This document shows, in pieces, positions 18,421-28,263 of a stretch of 28,903 bases of DNA. Each line of letters starts with the position of its first letter. Position 1 is the first letter of the stretch. A model generated the notes under the pieces. The model had not been told where the DNA came from. It saw only the letters and a list, made by a program, of their open reading frames with translations, and made no database searches. The translations under genes and the position numbers were made by a program. Source of the DNA: Batkoa obscura (lineage: Eukaryota; Entomophthoromycota; Entomophthoromycetes; Entomophthorales; Batkoaceae); contig JASVEC010000230.1 of the NCBI GenBank assembly GCA_030770535.1, positions 1 to 28,903 of the forward strand, in the 5' to 3' direction.

Positions 18421-18700
18421 CTTTACAGGTCTCACTCAAACGGGTTTGATTTCTCAATGCGAAATCAAATACGCTCTGGCACTCATTTCAGAATCTAAGA
18501 CTGGAACAAAATGGCCAAATTTTTCCAAGTTCCTTTCCGGGCTCCTTGAGTTGTCTTCGTTGAGTTTATTTAGTTTATTACTTTCCCACGAAATAAATCA
18601 CTGCTCTTTCTTTAATTCAGGTGAGTATCATTACATAAAATTCCTAGCAGTAAGTAAGAATATTTTATTAGAAAAACAAGAACAGTTTATTAACATGTAA
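18421..18700. other. Compositionally distinct patch, possible coding relic
   Basis: About 140 bp (18421-18560) are distinctly less AT-rich than the flanks. The plus strand is open for 84 codons (18446-18700), and the minus strand is open for about 40 codons over the same patch (containing SRSPERNLEKFGHFVPVL). Either could be a relic exon. Neither resembles a family I know, and no splice sites clearly frame the patch. Confidence 0.3.
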
Positions 18701-19581
18701 TATCATAAACTAACATAGAATCAGTTAAAAACCCTATTTTTACATTCAATCCAACTTAATGTTAAATCATTTTTAATAATTTTACATTGTACTTTATGTC
18801 AAATAAGAGCAATAATCAACAGAAGGTAGATAACTTAGTTAACTTTGTATCTAAATTTAAAACAAGATAATTTTTAAAAGTTAATAGTTGAATATCAAGA
18901 AAAGTAGCTAAAAAGAAATTGAACTGTTCAATTGATGTATTGAAAAATTCATAGTAACTTGTTTTACAAATTTACATGTAATTAATCGATTTCTGTTAAT
19001 TTCATTATTTTCCTCATCTCCTAAATTAAAACTAACAAGACCAAGTTGAATTTTTCTTAATATTTATTAACAACAAAACAGTTTTAAATGATCGAATAAA
19101 TAAACTACACAAATAAATTTGCTTTAAATTTATCATTTAATATATCAAAATTGATAGCTTCTAGTAATATATGGTTTAATATAATTGAATTGTTAAAAAT
19201 AACACAATAATAATAATAATACTATCATTATAACGCATATTAAACAAACAATTGTTATAATAGAATAATTTGATACTTTCAAATTAATTTAAATTTCCAA
19301 CCTTCAGTATAACGAAAATCAAAGTGTCTATTTAATAATTTCTTTGATAACCATATTTTTACCTTGAATTTCAAATACTTTATTTAAAAATTCAGAGATA
19401 ACAAAAGACTTAAATATTCATACCCTTGGATTGGAAGTTATTTCATAGAAGATAACTTCCCTTTAAATTCGACTTTTAAAATTATGAATCTTTTTTAGTA
19501 AACATAAATGATGAGTTGATACTACATTTGAACACCCTAATAATAGTTTATAGTTGTTAATATTGATGTTGGTATGTTTCA
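18701..19581. other. Intergenic, no gene seen
   Basis: AT-rich with stops in all frames. The right end is the 3' flank of the F-box pseudogene. Confidence 0.5.
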
Positions 19582-21413
19582 TTAATTATTGACTCTCTTT
19601 GATAAATCCCGCTTGAAACGTTTGATATTTTTGATAATTAAATTCATTGTATCTGGAATAAGTGAACTGCTTTGAATCACTAAATTCACTACTTTGGATA
19701 AATACTTATTTAGAAGTCTCAGCTCGGATAGCTCAGGAAGTTCTAGTGGCTTAAAGGTTTCTTCTAATATATTACTTAATATACTGCTAAAATTTAAGGG
19801 TACTTGGATATAAATTAATTAGAAACTAATTTATTTTGAACTGATAATGACGTTTTTTTAATATCCTGAAAGATGATGTTTCTTTGAAAATTAAATTGAA
19901 CTTGCTATTGACTAAAGCAGATGGAACCTAAGATAGTTTTAGTATATAGCAATTGCTATCCACATAGCGCTAATTATATGTATTATTAGTATCGTTTACA
20001 TTTTTTAACTTACTAATGAACATTGTCATGATTCAAAGTAAAAAAATCAAATACTAAAAAAACTTATTATTTTATTAAAGTAGCTAATGAATTTTTATTT
20101 AAACTATTAATAATATTAGTTTCATCACGTCCGAATGAAACATTATTAAACTGAAGTAAAATAGAGTTGGTGTTTTTATATACTAACTCTTTTTCAGATC
20201 CTTTAAAAACAATGTAACAAAGCTTAACTGCTTCAACATTGGGAAAGAAACATAAAACATCTAAGATGTCTTGAAACAATAAACCACAACTATCAAACAC
20301 TAAACGTTTTAAAAATTTACATTGAATTGGATTGATCATAGCTAAGGGCTGTCTATAGTAATAATCATTATTGTTATCATATTAATTTTCATCTAAATCA
20401 AAATGCTTAGAAGAAATGAATGTATCTGTTTCATGATAAATATCAACGAAACAAAACTCAGTAGTTTGTATTATTGATAATAAACAAATCGAACTTAATA
20501 CTGTGTATAATTCTTGATGTTCTCGAATACTGACTTTCTTTAAATTTGATAATAAGTTTAAATCTGTTATTTCAAGCATCGTTGGATTAACATAACCTAA
20601 AGATTAGATTTTATATTTATCTAGTTTATTAGATATGCTTTTATCAACATTATAATTGAATGGGTACAAATAAATATCATTATAAGTTGACAGATTTTTC
20701 ATTTAATTGAAATATCATATCAAACGATCTAAACAGATTATGAGCTTACTTGTAGAATCATAATATATAAGATAATCAAATCCATAATTCATTTCATCAT
20801 CATCGTACGAGACTATTGATAATTTTAACAATGGCAGTTTATCTTTTATCTTTGTTAATGTGCTTGAATCAGCATTATAGTCTGAGTGCAACTCTAACGA
20901 TTTAAGTTTGTTTGGATTAAGATAGTTTATAAATCCATTGGTATTAACACTAACACTATTGATACTGAGAAACTCAATATCATCCAACATTTGCTTAAAC
21001 TGTGGCAAACAACTTACGAATTTTTCATATTCATCATAAGGTATATATATACTAAGCTTTTTTAATTTAGGATATAAGTTTGAAGCTAATAATACGTCTA
21101 ATTCTTTTAATCCGCCCTCGAAGCTGATAGATAAACTGGTGGTATTTGAACATAGCTCTAAACAATGATAGTCATCACTGCTATTCATGATTAAATCTCT
21201 TATTTTATCTCCATCCGTAATTGTAAAATTATTTTGAAGTTCATGGTAATCGTGATCAAAGTAAACAGAATTGCATAAACTATTGTATATTATATCATAA
21301 ATACGACTATAAAGAAATTTATTCAAAAAACAAAGATCAAACAAATCATCTGGGTTAACTAAATTAAATATTTGTAACAAAATAATATCTGGTAAACCTT
21401 CCAGTTTAAGCAT
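19582..21413 (-). pseudogene. F-box/leucine-rich-repeat protein gene, decayed
   Basis: The minus-strand frame opens with an F-box (MLKLEGLPDIILLQIFNLVN, residues 1-45) followed by RNI-type leucine-rich repeats. Such proteins usually act as substrate adaptors of SCF ubiquitin ligases. The first open stretch is 232 codons (21413-20715). The same frame then carries LRR sequence across stops at 20717-20715, 20705-20703, 20606-20604 and 20384-20382, with open pieces at 20579-20382 and 20339-20067. After about 230 bp of more damaged DNA, the C-terminus reappears in another frame (LELPELSELRLLNKYL...), ending at TAA 19584-19582. A 153-nt intron at 20749-20597 (GTAAGC..CTTTAG, phase 1) would remove the first three stops but not the fourth or the later frame change. 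I therefore call it a pseudogene, with a truncated functional F-box protein as the alternative. Confidence 0.7.
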
Positions 21414-21594
21414 TTTATTTGTATGTTAAAGAGAAATTTCATAAAATAATTTGATCTTTTATATTAAGACAACAACGTAGTTTGATTCTAGGGTTTTGAA
21501 AAAGTATCTAGATTATTCTATATTCAACTTGTATAGTTTGCTTTAATTAAGTATAATATTTTTACTTTCTGTAACTTGGTTATTTTACACAAGA

Positions 21595-21697
21595 TGTGGG
21601 GATGTATTTTTTTGTCTAAGGATTTTGCTAACAATCTTTGTACTCAAATAGTGCTTAAAAAATGGAAAAGTAATGAAACCAAAAAAACATCCCTATG
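21595..21697 (-). mobile_element. MITE-like inverted-repeat element, copy G
   Basis: TGTGGGGATGTATTTTTTTG to AAAACATCCCTATG, with internal TACTCAAATAGTGCTTAAAAAATGG and AAGTAATGAAACC shared with copies D and H. It is inserted 180 bp upstream of the F-box start codon, in its presumed promoter. Confidence 0.75.
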
Positions 21698-21911
21698 TCC
21701 TATTTTAAAAAAGCGAAAGAAACAAAAAAATTGTGGATGTTATTTTTAAGCATCTGTAGTTGTTTTATGATAATAAAAATAAGATCATGAATTTACTATG
21801 TAGCATCCGATATAAGCTTTAAATATAAAAGATATAAGGATTAAAAGATATTGTTAAATTTTCTATTTTTATTAAATTAATTGGATGAGTAAATAAATAC
21901 TAAAAACTAAA

Positions 21912-21996
21912 TAGAGGTGTTTTTTGAGTACAATTATTTTCAAAATTTAGATTTTTTTATAAATGGACAAAATACTAATGCAAAAAAGCATTCCCA
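21912..21996 (+). mobile_element. Possible diverged or deleted MITE, copy I
   Basis: TAGAGGTGTTTTTTGAGTAC to GCAAAAAAGCATTCCCA has ends related to the family (AGTGTTTTTTTG; CATTCCC), but it is only about 85 bp and the middle does not align well. Confidence 0.35.
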
Positions 21997-22428
21997 AATT
22001 CAAGTTGAAAAATCATTAAACAGTACCCTAATAAACTTTTTGTAAACCATATCTTGTATAAAAGATAGAGAAGCTTACCTTGTTTCCTTCAGTTTGATCA
22101 TTTTTATTATATATTAAAAGATGTTTAAGAATGACATGAAACATTAAAAATCGATATAAATGAATAAAGAAATAATATAAAACTAAACAAATAATAAATT
22201 CATTACATAACATTTCTATACTTTTATTTTTAAAATAATATAAAATACTAAAATTATTATAATCGAAACCAATAGACGCCAGGAAAGTTTTTATGATCCT
22301 TTTTAATTTACTATATTTAATATTAATATTAAATACAAACTTTAGTACCATTCAACTATGAATCTAAATAGAAAAAGAATTTAATATGCATGTAATTTTA
22401 AATAATGATATGATCTTCTTTATTAAAT
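21997..22428. other. 3' flank of galactokinase; one doubtful open frame
   Basis: A 107-codon minus-strand frame (22351-22028) is rich in Phe, Ile, Tyr, Asn and Lys, as expected of chance open frames in AT-rich DNA. It includes one hydrophobic stretch. No family is recognised and it is not called as a gene. Confidence 0.4.
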
Positions 22429-24041
22429 TTAAAGCTTATTACCTAATTTCGTTGAACTTAAAAACTGTTCTAAATTATTCAAAAGAACAGCCCCCATAGA
22501 TGGGGAGGTAGGGAAGACAAATTCATTGAATTGTTCATCGGTATACTTTTTAAAATAAGAATTCCTCAATCCTTTTATGAACTCTTCTACTTTTTCAACA
22601 GGAACTAAAGAAACGGTAGCACCACCCCATCCAGCCCCAGTAAGACGAGAACCCAAAGCACCATGTTGAAGGGCTAATTGAGTTAATTGATTTAATTCTG
22701 GACATGAGCAATCAAATAATAAATTGCATGAAGCTTGAGAATCATTCATGAGGTTTCCTAATTTGCTAGCTACATCTGGGCTTGAACTTTCACATAACTC
22801 ACAGTATTGATAAACTCTTAAAGCCTCAGAAAATACATGCTTAGCTCGTTTGTAAAGTTCAAATTTAGTACGATCTACGTCGTATTTGGTGAAGAAGAGT
22901 TGTTCAACTTTCTCTAAGGGTAATTTGGAATCTCTTGAAAAAGACTCAACAGTGTAAGGTTCTTTGTTAATATGCTCTTTTGTAAGCTTTAAAAATTCTG
23001 TTAGTTTATCCAAATTACTTGTATTAGAGTTGTTTTTATAGTAGGCATCCAATACTGTTTTTAAAGTAGGAGCTTCGAATAAATCAATATCCAATTTTAA
23101 ATAGCTAGCTAATAAATAGGCTACCATTCTAGTTTCTACTACTCTCAAATTATAATGGTATTTAGCTGATTTTTGTTTATCTGCTACTATATTCGAATTG
23201 GCAATAACAAATACACATTCTGGTGTTAAATTAGGTAATTTAACTAACCTAGCATTTAACGTGGGGATAAATTCAATATTTAAAAGTGCATTTTTACGAG
23301 CTAAAATAGAGCAAGTTTGGTCCATACCACCACCATTAACACCAACGTAACGTTCACTATTTACACATAATTTTGCTAACTCCTTTTGTTTTAATGGTAT
23401 ATTCTGTGAGTAGCTAGTAGCTAAGGACATGCAAACAACTAAAGCTGAGCTTGAAGATAAACCTGAGCCGGCTGGTACAGTTCCATCGATCATAATTTTG
23501 ATTTTTTTTACTTTATTGTTTGGTTTTGTTTCCAATACCCCTTTATAACCAGCCAAACAATAATTATACCATTCATGTTTTTCCATATCAACATTTACAA
23601 GTCCTTCCTCTTTGCTTAAAAGTTTTATGGTTGCTTTGCGATACTTTGGATTTATATTGCTAATTTCTAATCCTTCTTCACCAGCTCTTACTTCTTTATC
23701 TTCTACATACACAGCTCCTAGGATATCCTTTTCAATTCCCATAGGTAGCACTCCAAATCCGCAATAATCGATATGTTCACCTTACGCCTTATTAATAATT
23801 TAACTTCATATTATTTTTAGCTTACCTATTATGTTGACTCTTCCTGGTGCCCTTGAAATGAAATGAGGGATTACATTAAATTGTTTTTGAAATTCTTTTA
23901 TTAATTTTTTGTAACGAAGACTAATAAAAATATTTAAACTGTTAATTATATTGATGACATAAATACTTACTTTTGGCTTTGAACTTGTAAATCTGAGTAT
24001 ATTTCATTAAGTTGATTAATTGAAGGTACTGAATGATCCAT
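22429..24041 (-). CDS. GAL1: Galactokinase (GAL1/GALK2 group, GHMP kinase)
   Basis: Phosphorylates galactose with ATP to galactose-1-phosphate, the first committed step of the Leloir pathway in the cytosol. Three exons: 24041-23971, 23920-23826 and 23780-22429, separated by introns of 50 nt (GTAAGT..ATTAG) and 45 nt (GTAAGC..GTAAG). Total 505 residues, in the normal range for eukaryotic galactokinases. Splicing assembles the family signature RAPGRVNIIGEHIDYCG at residues 47-63, split at G56 between exons 2 and 3, which strongly confirms the exon model. The GHMP ATP-binding motif PAGSGLSSSSALVV is at 158-171, the catalytic-type aspartate in GGGMDQ at 209, and the third motif GSRLTGAGWGG at 432-442. 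EHIDYCGFGVLPM resembles human GALK2 more than GALK1, so N-acetylgalactosamine kinase activity is an alternative. All key motifs are present, and it looks functional. Confidence 0.96.
23781..23825 (-). other. Galactokinase intron 2
   Basis: 45 nt, GTAAGC..GCGTAAG, phase 1, interrupting the glycine codon of the GEHID motif. Confidence 0.93.
23921..23970 (-). other. Galactokinase intron 1
   Basis: 50 nt, GTAAGT..TTATTAG, phase 2, with AATTAAC as a branch-like sequence. It joins residues SQ to NLRYKKLIKEF. Confidence 0.88.
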
Positions 24042-24503
24042 TTTTGATTTTTAAAAATCTTTTTTTTTTGTCATTTTATACTTCAATGGCTTAAAGTTTA
24101 AACACTGCCAATAAAAAATTGTGGACTTTATTAACCCAATAAAATGGAAATAAATTACCAAAGCTGTCTTATGATTTAAGTTGAATTTCAGATGATTAAA
24201 ATTTATATTTATTTTGAGACTAAATTTTCTATTTTGAAAAAATAGCTACTAGTTCCTTCTTTTTATGTAACTTCACATAAAATAACAATACATGTAGTTA
24301 TGAATTTTATCAATTACAATGTACTTTTTTGATAAAATTATAAATGACTTAGAAAACTACCAAGTCCTTGTTACTGGCTATAGAAAAGTTGAAAAACACT
24401 TTGAAAAGTACTTCAAACTAAAGCTCAACCAACAAATAGCCCAAGATGTTAGAATGGAATTTATAATTAAATTATTTGTTCCTAAATTCAAGGAAAGCAG
24501 GAA
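24042..24503. other. Intergenic between galactokinase and tRNA; doubtful small ORF
   Basis: Contains the galactokinase promoter side. A 64-codon plus-strand frame (24319-24513) starts with ATG and reads IINDLENYQVLVTGYRKVEK and onward, which is protein-like, but it runs 10 nt into the tRNA gene and matches no known family. It may be a relic. Not called as a gene. Confidence 0.35.
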
Positions 24504-24576
24504 GCTCCGTTAGCTCAGTTGGCAGAGCGTGGTGCTAATAACGCTAAGGTCATAGGTTCAAGCCCTATACGGAGCA
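24504..24576 (+). tRNA. tRNA-Ile (anticodon AAT), copy 3
   Basis: Identical over 73 nt to the copies at 6912 and 16073 but on the opposite strand. A, B boxes and anticodon AAT as described there. A T5 run at about 24600 is the first likely Pol III stop. Confidence 0.97.
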
Positions 24577-24882
24577 TAATCCTGCAATATTAGGAAAGTT
24601 TTTGACTTTAATTACAAGGTTTAAATAACTAAATTATAGCTTAAAACTGCTTTTTATCGAACACTGTGTTTTTATAAAGTATCTTTAATAGAATTTTATA
24701 AGGTTTTTGCAATTTCTGTTTATTAGCAGTATTTTATTATTAGATACTTTGAGCATTTATAAACCTATAATGTTAATTATCAGTTATTATGGTTGTAAAC
24801 AAGATAATAAGTATTGACAAAATAACGCAGCTGATTTTGTTTATTTAATTTGAAATAATTAAAATAATGAATACAATTTCAA
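24577..24882. other. Intergenic, no gene seen
   Basis: AT-rich DNA between the tRNA and the converging 892-residue protein gene. Confidence 0.5.
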
Positions 24883-27561
24883 TTAATTTCCATTTGATCT
24901 CTTACCATTTCTCCTTAAACCTTCTGTTTCTAGTATCTTCTCAGCTTCCTTTTCCAATTCGGATGTTCTTCTATAACCATTACGAAGTTGTGGTATTTTA
25001 CGGACATGAGCTTCTGGAAAGATATCTAAATCATCATTGATTGGTTCATATTGATGCAGATTAACAAAACTCTTGGATTGTTTTATTAAATCACTTAATG
25101 ACAACTTTTTATTAGAATCTATTGTAATATTCTCATTATAATTTTCAGTTTCCTCATTGTGATTCTTTAATAATTGAGATGGTATTGGTAAAGGTAGTTT
25201 ATTATTAAGATAGGGATCAATGGTTAATTTAACATTTTGGGTTTTAAACTTAAAAAAGTCTCGATCTCCAATATCTTTAAACCTTCTAGTAAATACTTCT
25301 CCAGGATCCAATGTTTTTTTTGGAAATAATTGTTTTAGTTTATATTGATTTTGAAGATCCACCTGTTTTTTATTAGCTTCATCATCAGCTGCCCAATCAG
25401 CTACATAAGTTAAATCATCTTGTGCTATCATTTCTTTAATATCTTGCTTCTCAAATTCAAGTCTTTTTGTGCTATTGATTTGATAATACATTAACCTTTC
25501 TTTTGAATATTGCTCTGCTAATTTTACTGACATATCATATACTTTTTTATTTATAATGTCATTATTATCTATCAATTTCTTTTGTCCTTTAGACATCCTA
25601 TCTTTCCTTTTATTCACCCTAATTTCATCAATAAATACAGACTCATCCAATGAATTATCATCAAGTTCAACCAAGTGTCGTTGCTTAATAGTACTATGTT
25701 CAACATCTGAATAAGTATTAAAGTCAATGTCCCTCTTAATTTTATCATCATTATCACCGTCAATACCATTTTTTACTTCACTAGAGCTATCTATTTCATT
25801 ATCAATCAATTTAATTTGTTCAATTTGCTGGAGTTTTTCTAATTTATTATCTTTATCTTTATTCCATTCCTTCATCACCTTATCTAGTGAATTCTCCTCT
25901 GGATTTATCCCCTTCTGACTTTTAACTTCATTGATACATTTGTTAAAATCAAGTTTTGTTTTATTAGCTTTAACACTTATACGTTCAACAATACTAATCC
26001 TTGGCTTATTTAATTTTCTAGTTTGGTTTTTCATTAGCCTTCTTCTTTTTTCATAAATACTATCATCACTTGAACTCATTGTCTTTTCCTCAAATACGAT
26101 AGTTTGGTGCATTATATCCTTACTGTTATTTTCAATATTTATTTCTTTTGATTGAACTAGCTTCTCTTGTGTTAATTTATTGGTGGAGCCAGGCTTAATA
26201 TTGTCTTTTATATTCCCTGTGCTTATACTCTTATTTTCAACTAGAGGAATATCTTTTTCCATAATGAGTTCTTTGATTTCAGTTAAAGGGTCTTTGTAAT
26301 CTACATTTAGATTACTTAGTTTGTTATTATCTTGGATATGATTAACTGTTTCAATACTTTTATCTTCCTTTGAATTGATATTACCTACTTTACCCTGAGC
26401 CAGATTCTCATTGCTTAATCTGTTATTATCTCGGATATTATTAACTGTTTCAATACTTTTATTTTCCTTTGAATCGATATCATTTACTTCATTCTGAATC
26501 GCATCACTTAATTTGGGTTGAATTGGAGTACGTTCTTTAGTTTGAGTTGCTCTATTGACTCTAGATAGGACCTTATTATTTACTTCAGCTTGGGTTGGAT
26601 TACTTGCTTTAGGCTGAGCTATAACATCTATTTTAGATTGAAAAGCCTCCCTTGTACTGACTTGGATTAAATTCCTTATTTTGGGTTGATTTATAACATT
26701 TGCTTTGATCGGAATCTTATTACTTACTTTAGATTGAGCTGCAGTATTTACTTTAGCTTGAATCACATTATTTGGCTTGGGTTGACTCATTTTAGCTTGA
26801 ACTGAGTTAATTCCTTTAGTTTGAATTGCTTTATTTGTCCTAGTTTGAATTGCGATAGTTGCTCTATTTTGAATCGGATTACTTGATTTCATTTGATTTA
26901 CTCTAGGCTTGGTTGGAGTATTTGTTTTGGATTGAACTACTTTAGGCTTATTTGGAGTACTTGTTTTACTCAAAACTGTTTCACCCACTTTAGTATCATT
27001 CGCATCACTTTTTTTATCTTGAACTGGATTGTTTTCTTTATTTTGAATCAAAATTACTGATTTGCCTTCAATTGAATTATCTGAACTATTTTGCTTTTCA
27101 ACGTCATCTTTCTTAACCTCTTTTTCGCTTTTGTCATTGATATCAATGATTATAGCTTTATTTGGGATTTCTTGATTATTGATTTCGCTTGTTTTAATTA
27201 TCTTTACATTTTCTTTATAGCTGTTAATTGGAGTAGCTGCAGATTCCGTCTTTTGTTTTACAATTGAATTGTTCTCATACCTTTTCTCTGTAGGCCCAGT
27301 TTTTGTATTATAATCACTATGATTATCTATTTTACTTTCCTTATTTTCTCGTAGCCATTTACCCCACATACTTAAAACAGTCCTCTTTCTTTGAGTTTCA
27401 TCTAATCCATCATTTTGTTTTAAAGAAACATAAAGTGCCATCATATTTTTTCTAAATGAATGTTTATCCAACTTTAATAAATCTCTTCCTTTTATTTTAT
27501 CATCCATGCTTAAAAATTGACTTATTTTAAATAGATTGTAAGTTCCTTTTTTACCCTCCAT
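24883..27561 (-). CDS. 892-residue repeat-rich protein of unknown function
   Basis: Single exon. Residues 25-75 form a predicted helical head (GRDLLKLDKHSFRKNMMALY...WGKWLREN) shared with the 347-residue protein. Residues 76-200 are charged and disordered. Residues about 200-360 are a run of degenerate 10-12-residue repeats of the type N-x-[IV]-Q-x-K, very poor in acidic residues. Residues 361-419 hold two copies of a 33-residue repeat (SK-E-[ND]-KSIETVN). Residues 420-700 are charged with SSSDDS-type acidic clusters. A block at 715-735 (DDLTYVADWAADDEANKK) and the C-terminus (864-878, RRTSELEKEAEKILE) again match the short paralogue. No signal peptide or membrane segment; probably a nuclear or cytosolic scaffold, but that is inference. 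The W-A motif followed by an LDPGEVF stretch faintly recalls an INCENP IN-box, too weak to name it. Confidence 0.85.
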   Translation of the reverse strand: MEGKKGTYNLFKISQFLSMDDKIKGRDLLKLDKHSFRKNMMALYVSLKQNDGLDETQRKRTVLSMWGKWLRENKESKIDNHSDYNTKTGPTEKRYENNSIVKQKTESAATPINSYKENVKIIKTSEINNQEIPNKAIIIDINDKSEKEVKKDDVEKQNSSDNSIEGKSVILIQNKENNPVQDKKSDANDTKVGETVLSKTSTPNKPKVVQSKTNTPTKPRVNQMKSSNPIQNRATIAIQTRTNKAIQTKGINSVQAKMSQPKPNNVIQAKVNTAAQSKVSNKIPIKANVINQPKIRNLIQVSTREAFQSKIDVIAQPKASNPTQAEVNNKVLSRVNRATQTKERTPIQPKLSDAIQNEVNDIDSKENKSIETVNNIRDNNRLSNENLAQGKVGNINSKEDKSIETVNHIQDNNKLSNLNVDYKDPLTEIKELIMEKDIPLVENKSISTGNIKDNIKPGSTNKLTQEKLVQSKEINIENNSKDIMHQTIVFEEKTMSSSDDSIYEKRRRLMKNQTRKLNKPRISIVERISVKANKTKLDFNKCINEVKSQKGINPEENSLDKVMKEWNKDKDNKLEKLQQIEQIKLIDNEIDSSSEVKNGIDGDNDDKIKRDIDFNTYSDVEHSTIKQRHLVELDDNSLDESVFIDEIRVNKRKDRMSKGQKKLIDNNDIINKKVYDMSVKLAEQYSKERLMYYQINSTKRLEFEKQDIKEMIAQDDLTYVADWAADDEANKKQVDLQNQYKLKQLFPKKTLDPGEVFTRRFKDIGDRDFFKFKTQNVKLTIDPYLNNKLPLPIPSQLLKNHNEETENYNENITIDSNKKLSLSDLIKQSKSFVNLHQYEPINDDLDIFPEAHVRKIPQLRNGYRRTSELEKEAEKILETEGLRRNGKRSNGN
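26305..26478 (-). repeat. 99-nt direct repeat in coding sequence
   Basis: Two units 99 nt apart, encoding SKENKSIETVNNIRDNNRLS and SKEDKSIETVNHIQDNNKLS. High identity suggests a recent internal duplication. Confidence 0.85.
26482..26964 (-). repeat. Degenerate tandem repeat array in coding sequence
   Basis: About a dozen units of 30-36 nt, each encoding roughly N-x-[IV]-Q-x-K-x-x, in the middle of the 892-residue protein. Unit lengths are multiples of 3, so expansion or contraction keeps the frame. Absent from the short paralogue. Confidence 0.75.
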
Positions 27562-28160
27562 TGTTGGAATTTTAAAAAAAATGATTATGATCCCCTCTTG
27601 CTTTCATCTTTGTTTCATTGATTTTAATTGGTTGACAATAATCAATGAAAAGTTGAATATTTTTTCATTTGGGTAGGAGTGACAGCCTAATTATTGTATC
27701 AATTGACTGCTTTTAAATAAAACTTTTTCCAAAAGCTCATAATAAGGATAAAGCTTCTTTATTATAATGTGTATTTTATATTGCGTTTTATCTCAATAAA
27801 AACAACCTTGGAAAGACATATTTTAAAAAAAAGGTTTGCGACGATTCATAACATTGAGTGGAAATTTACTTTGAAGCATAATATTGATGATTTAACAAAA
27901 GTCTTTATAAAATTATTCAGAAGTAAGCTTTAAAGCATCATTGGTAACAATATTATCTCAAATTTATACTATTAAAAAGCACTATCGTTATTTCCAAAAG
28001 CCTAAATTAATAACATGTAGTTAATAGAATTAAATCATTTCAGCTTAAAAATAAACATTGGAATTAAAATAGTGAATAATGATGCCTTTTTGAATTTTAT
28101 CTAATTGTTACTTTTTTAAGCAATCAAAATATGGCCAATATTGCAAAGATCAAAAATAAA
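27562..28160. other. Upstream region of the 892-residue gene, no gene seen
   Basis: AT-rich with stops in all frames. Confidence 0.5.
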
Positions 28161-28263
28161 TATGGTGATGTATTTTTGTATTTAAGAATTTTACTAATAA
28201 TTTTTCCACTCAAATAGCGTTTAAGATGGAAAAAGTAATGAAGCCAAAAAAAACACTCCCATA
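28161..28263 (-). mobile_element. MITE-like inverted-repeat element, copy H
   Basis: 103 bp. TATGGTGATGTATTTTTGTA to AACACTCCCATA, with CCACTCAAATAGCGTTTAAG and AAAAGTAATGAAGCC inside. With copy D it is the best-preserved copy and close to the apparent consensus. TA at both ends. Confidence 0.8.

Noticed and set aside
22028-22351. 107-codon minus-strand frame as a membrane protein gene
   Set aside because: Composition (Phe, Ile, Tyr, Asn, Lys) is what AT-rich chance frames give; no family, splice context or paralogue supports it.
24319-24513. 64-codon plus-strand frame before tRNA copy 3
   Set aside because: Protein-like, but it runs into the tRNA gene and has no recognisable relatives or terminator; kept only as a note.
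25727-25918. 63-codon plus-strand frame
   Set aside because: Antisense shadow of the 892-residue protein gene.
24883-27561. INCENP/Sli15-like IN-box in the 892-residue protein
   Set aside because: A WA motif followed about 30 residues later by L-D-P-G-E-V-F recalls the IN-box, and the overall length fits. However, the motif is 170 residues from the C-terminus, spacing and key positions match poorly, and the short paralogue does not preserve the second half.
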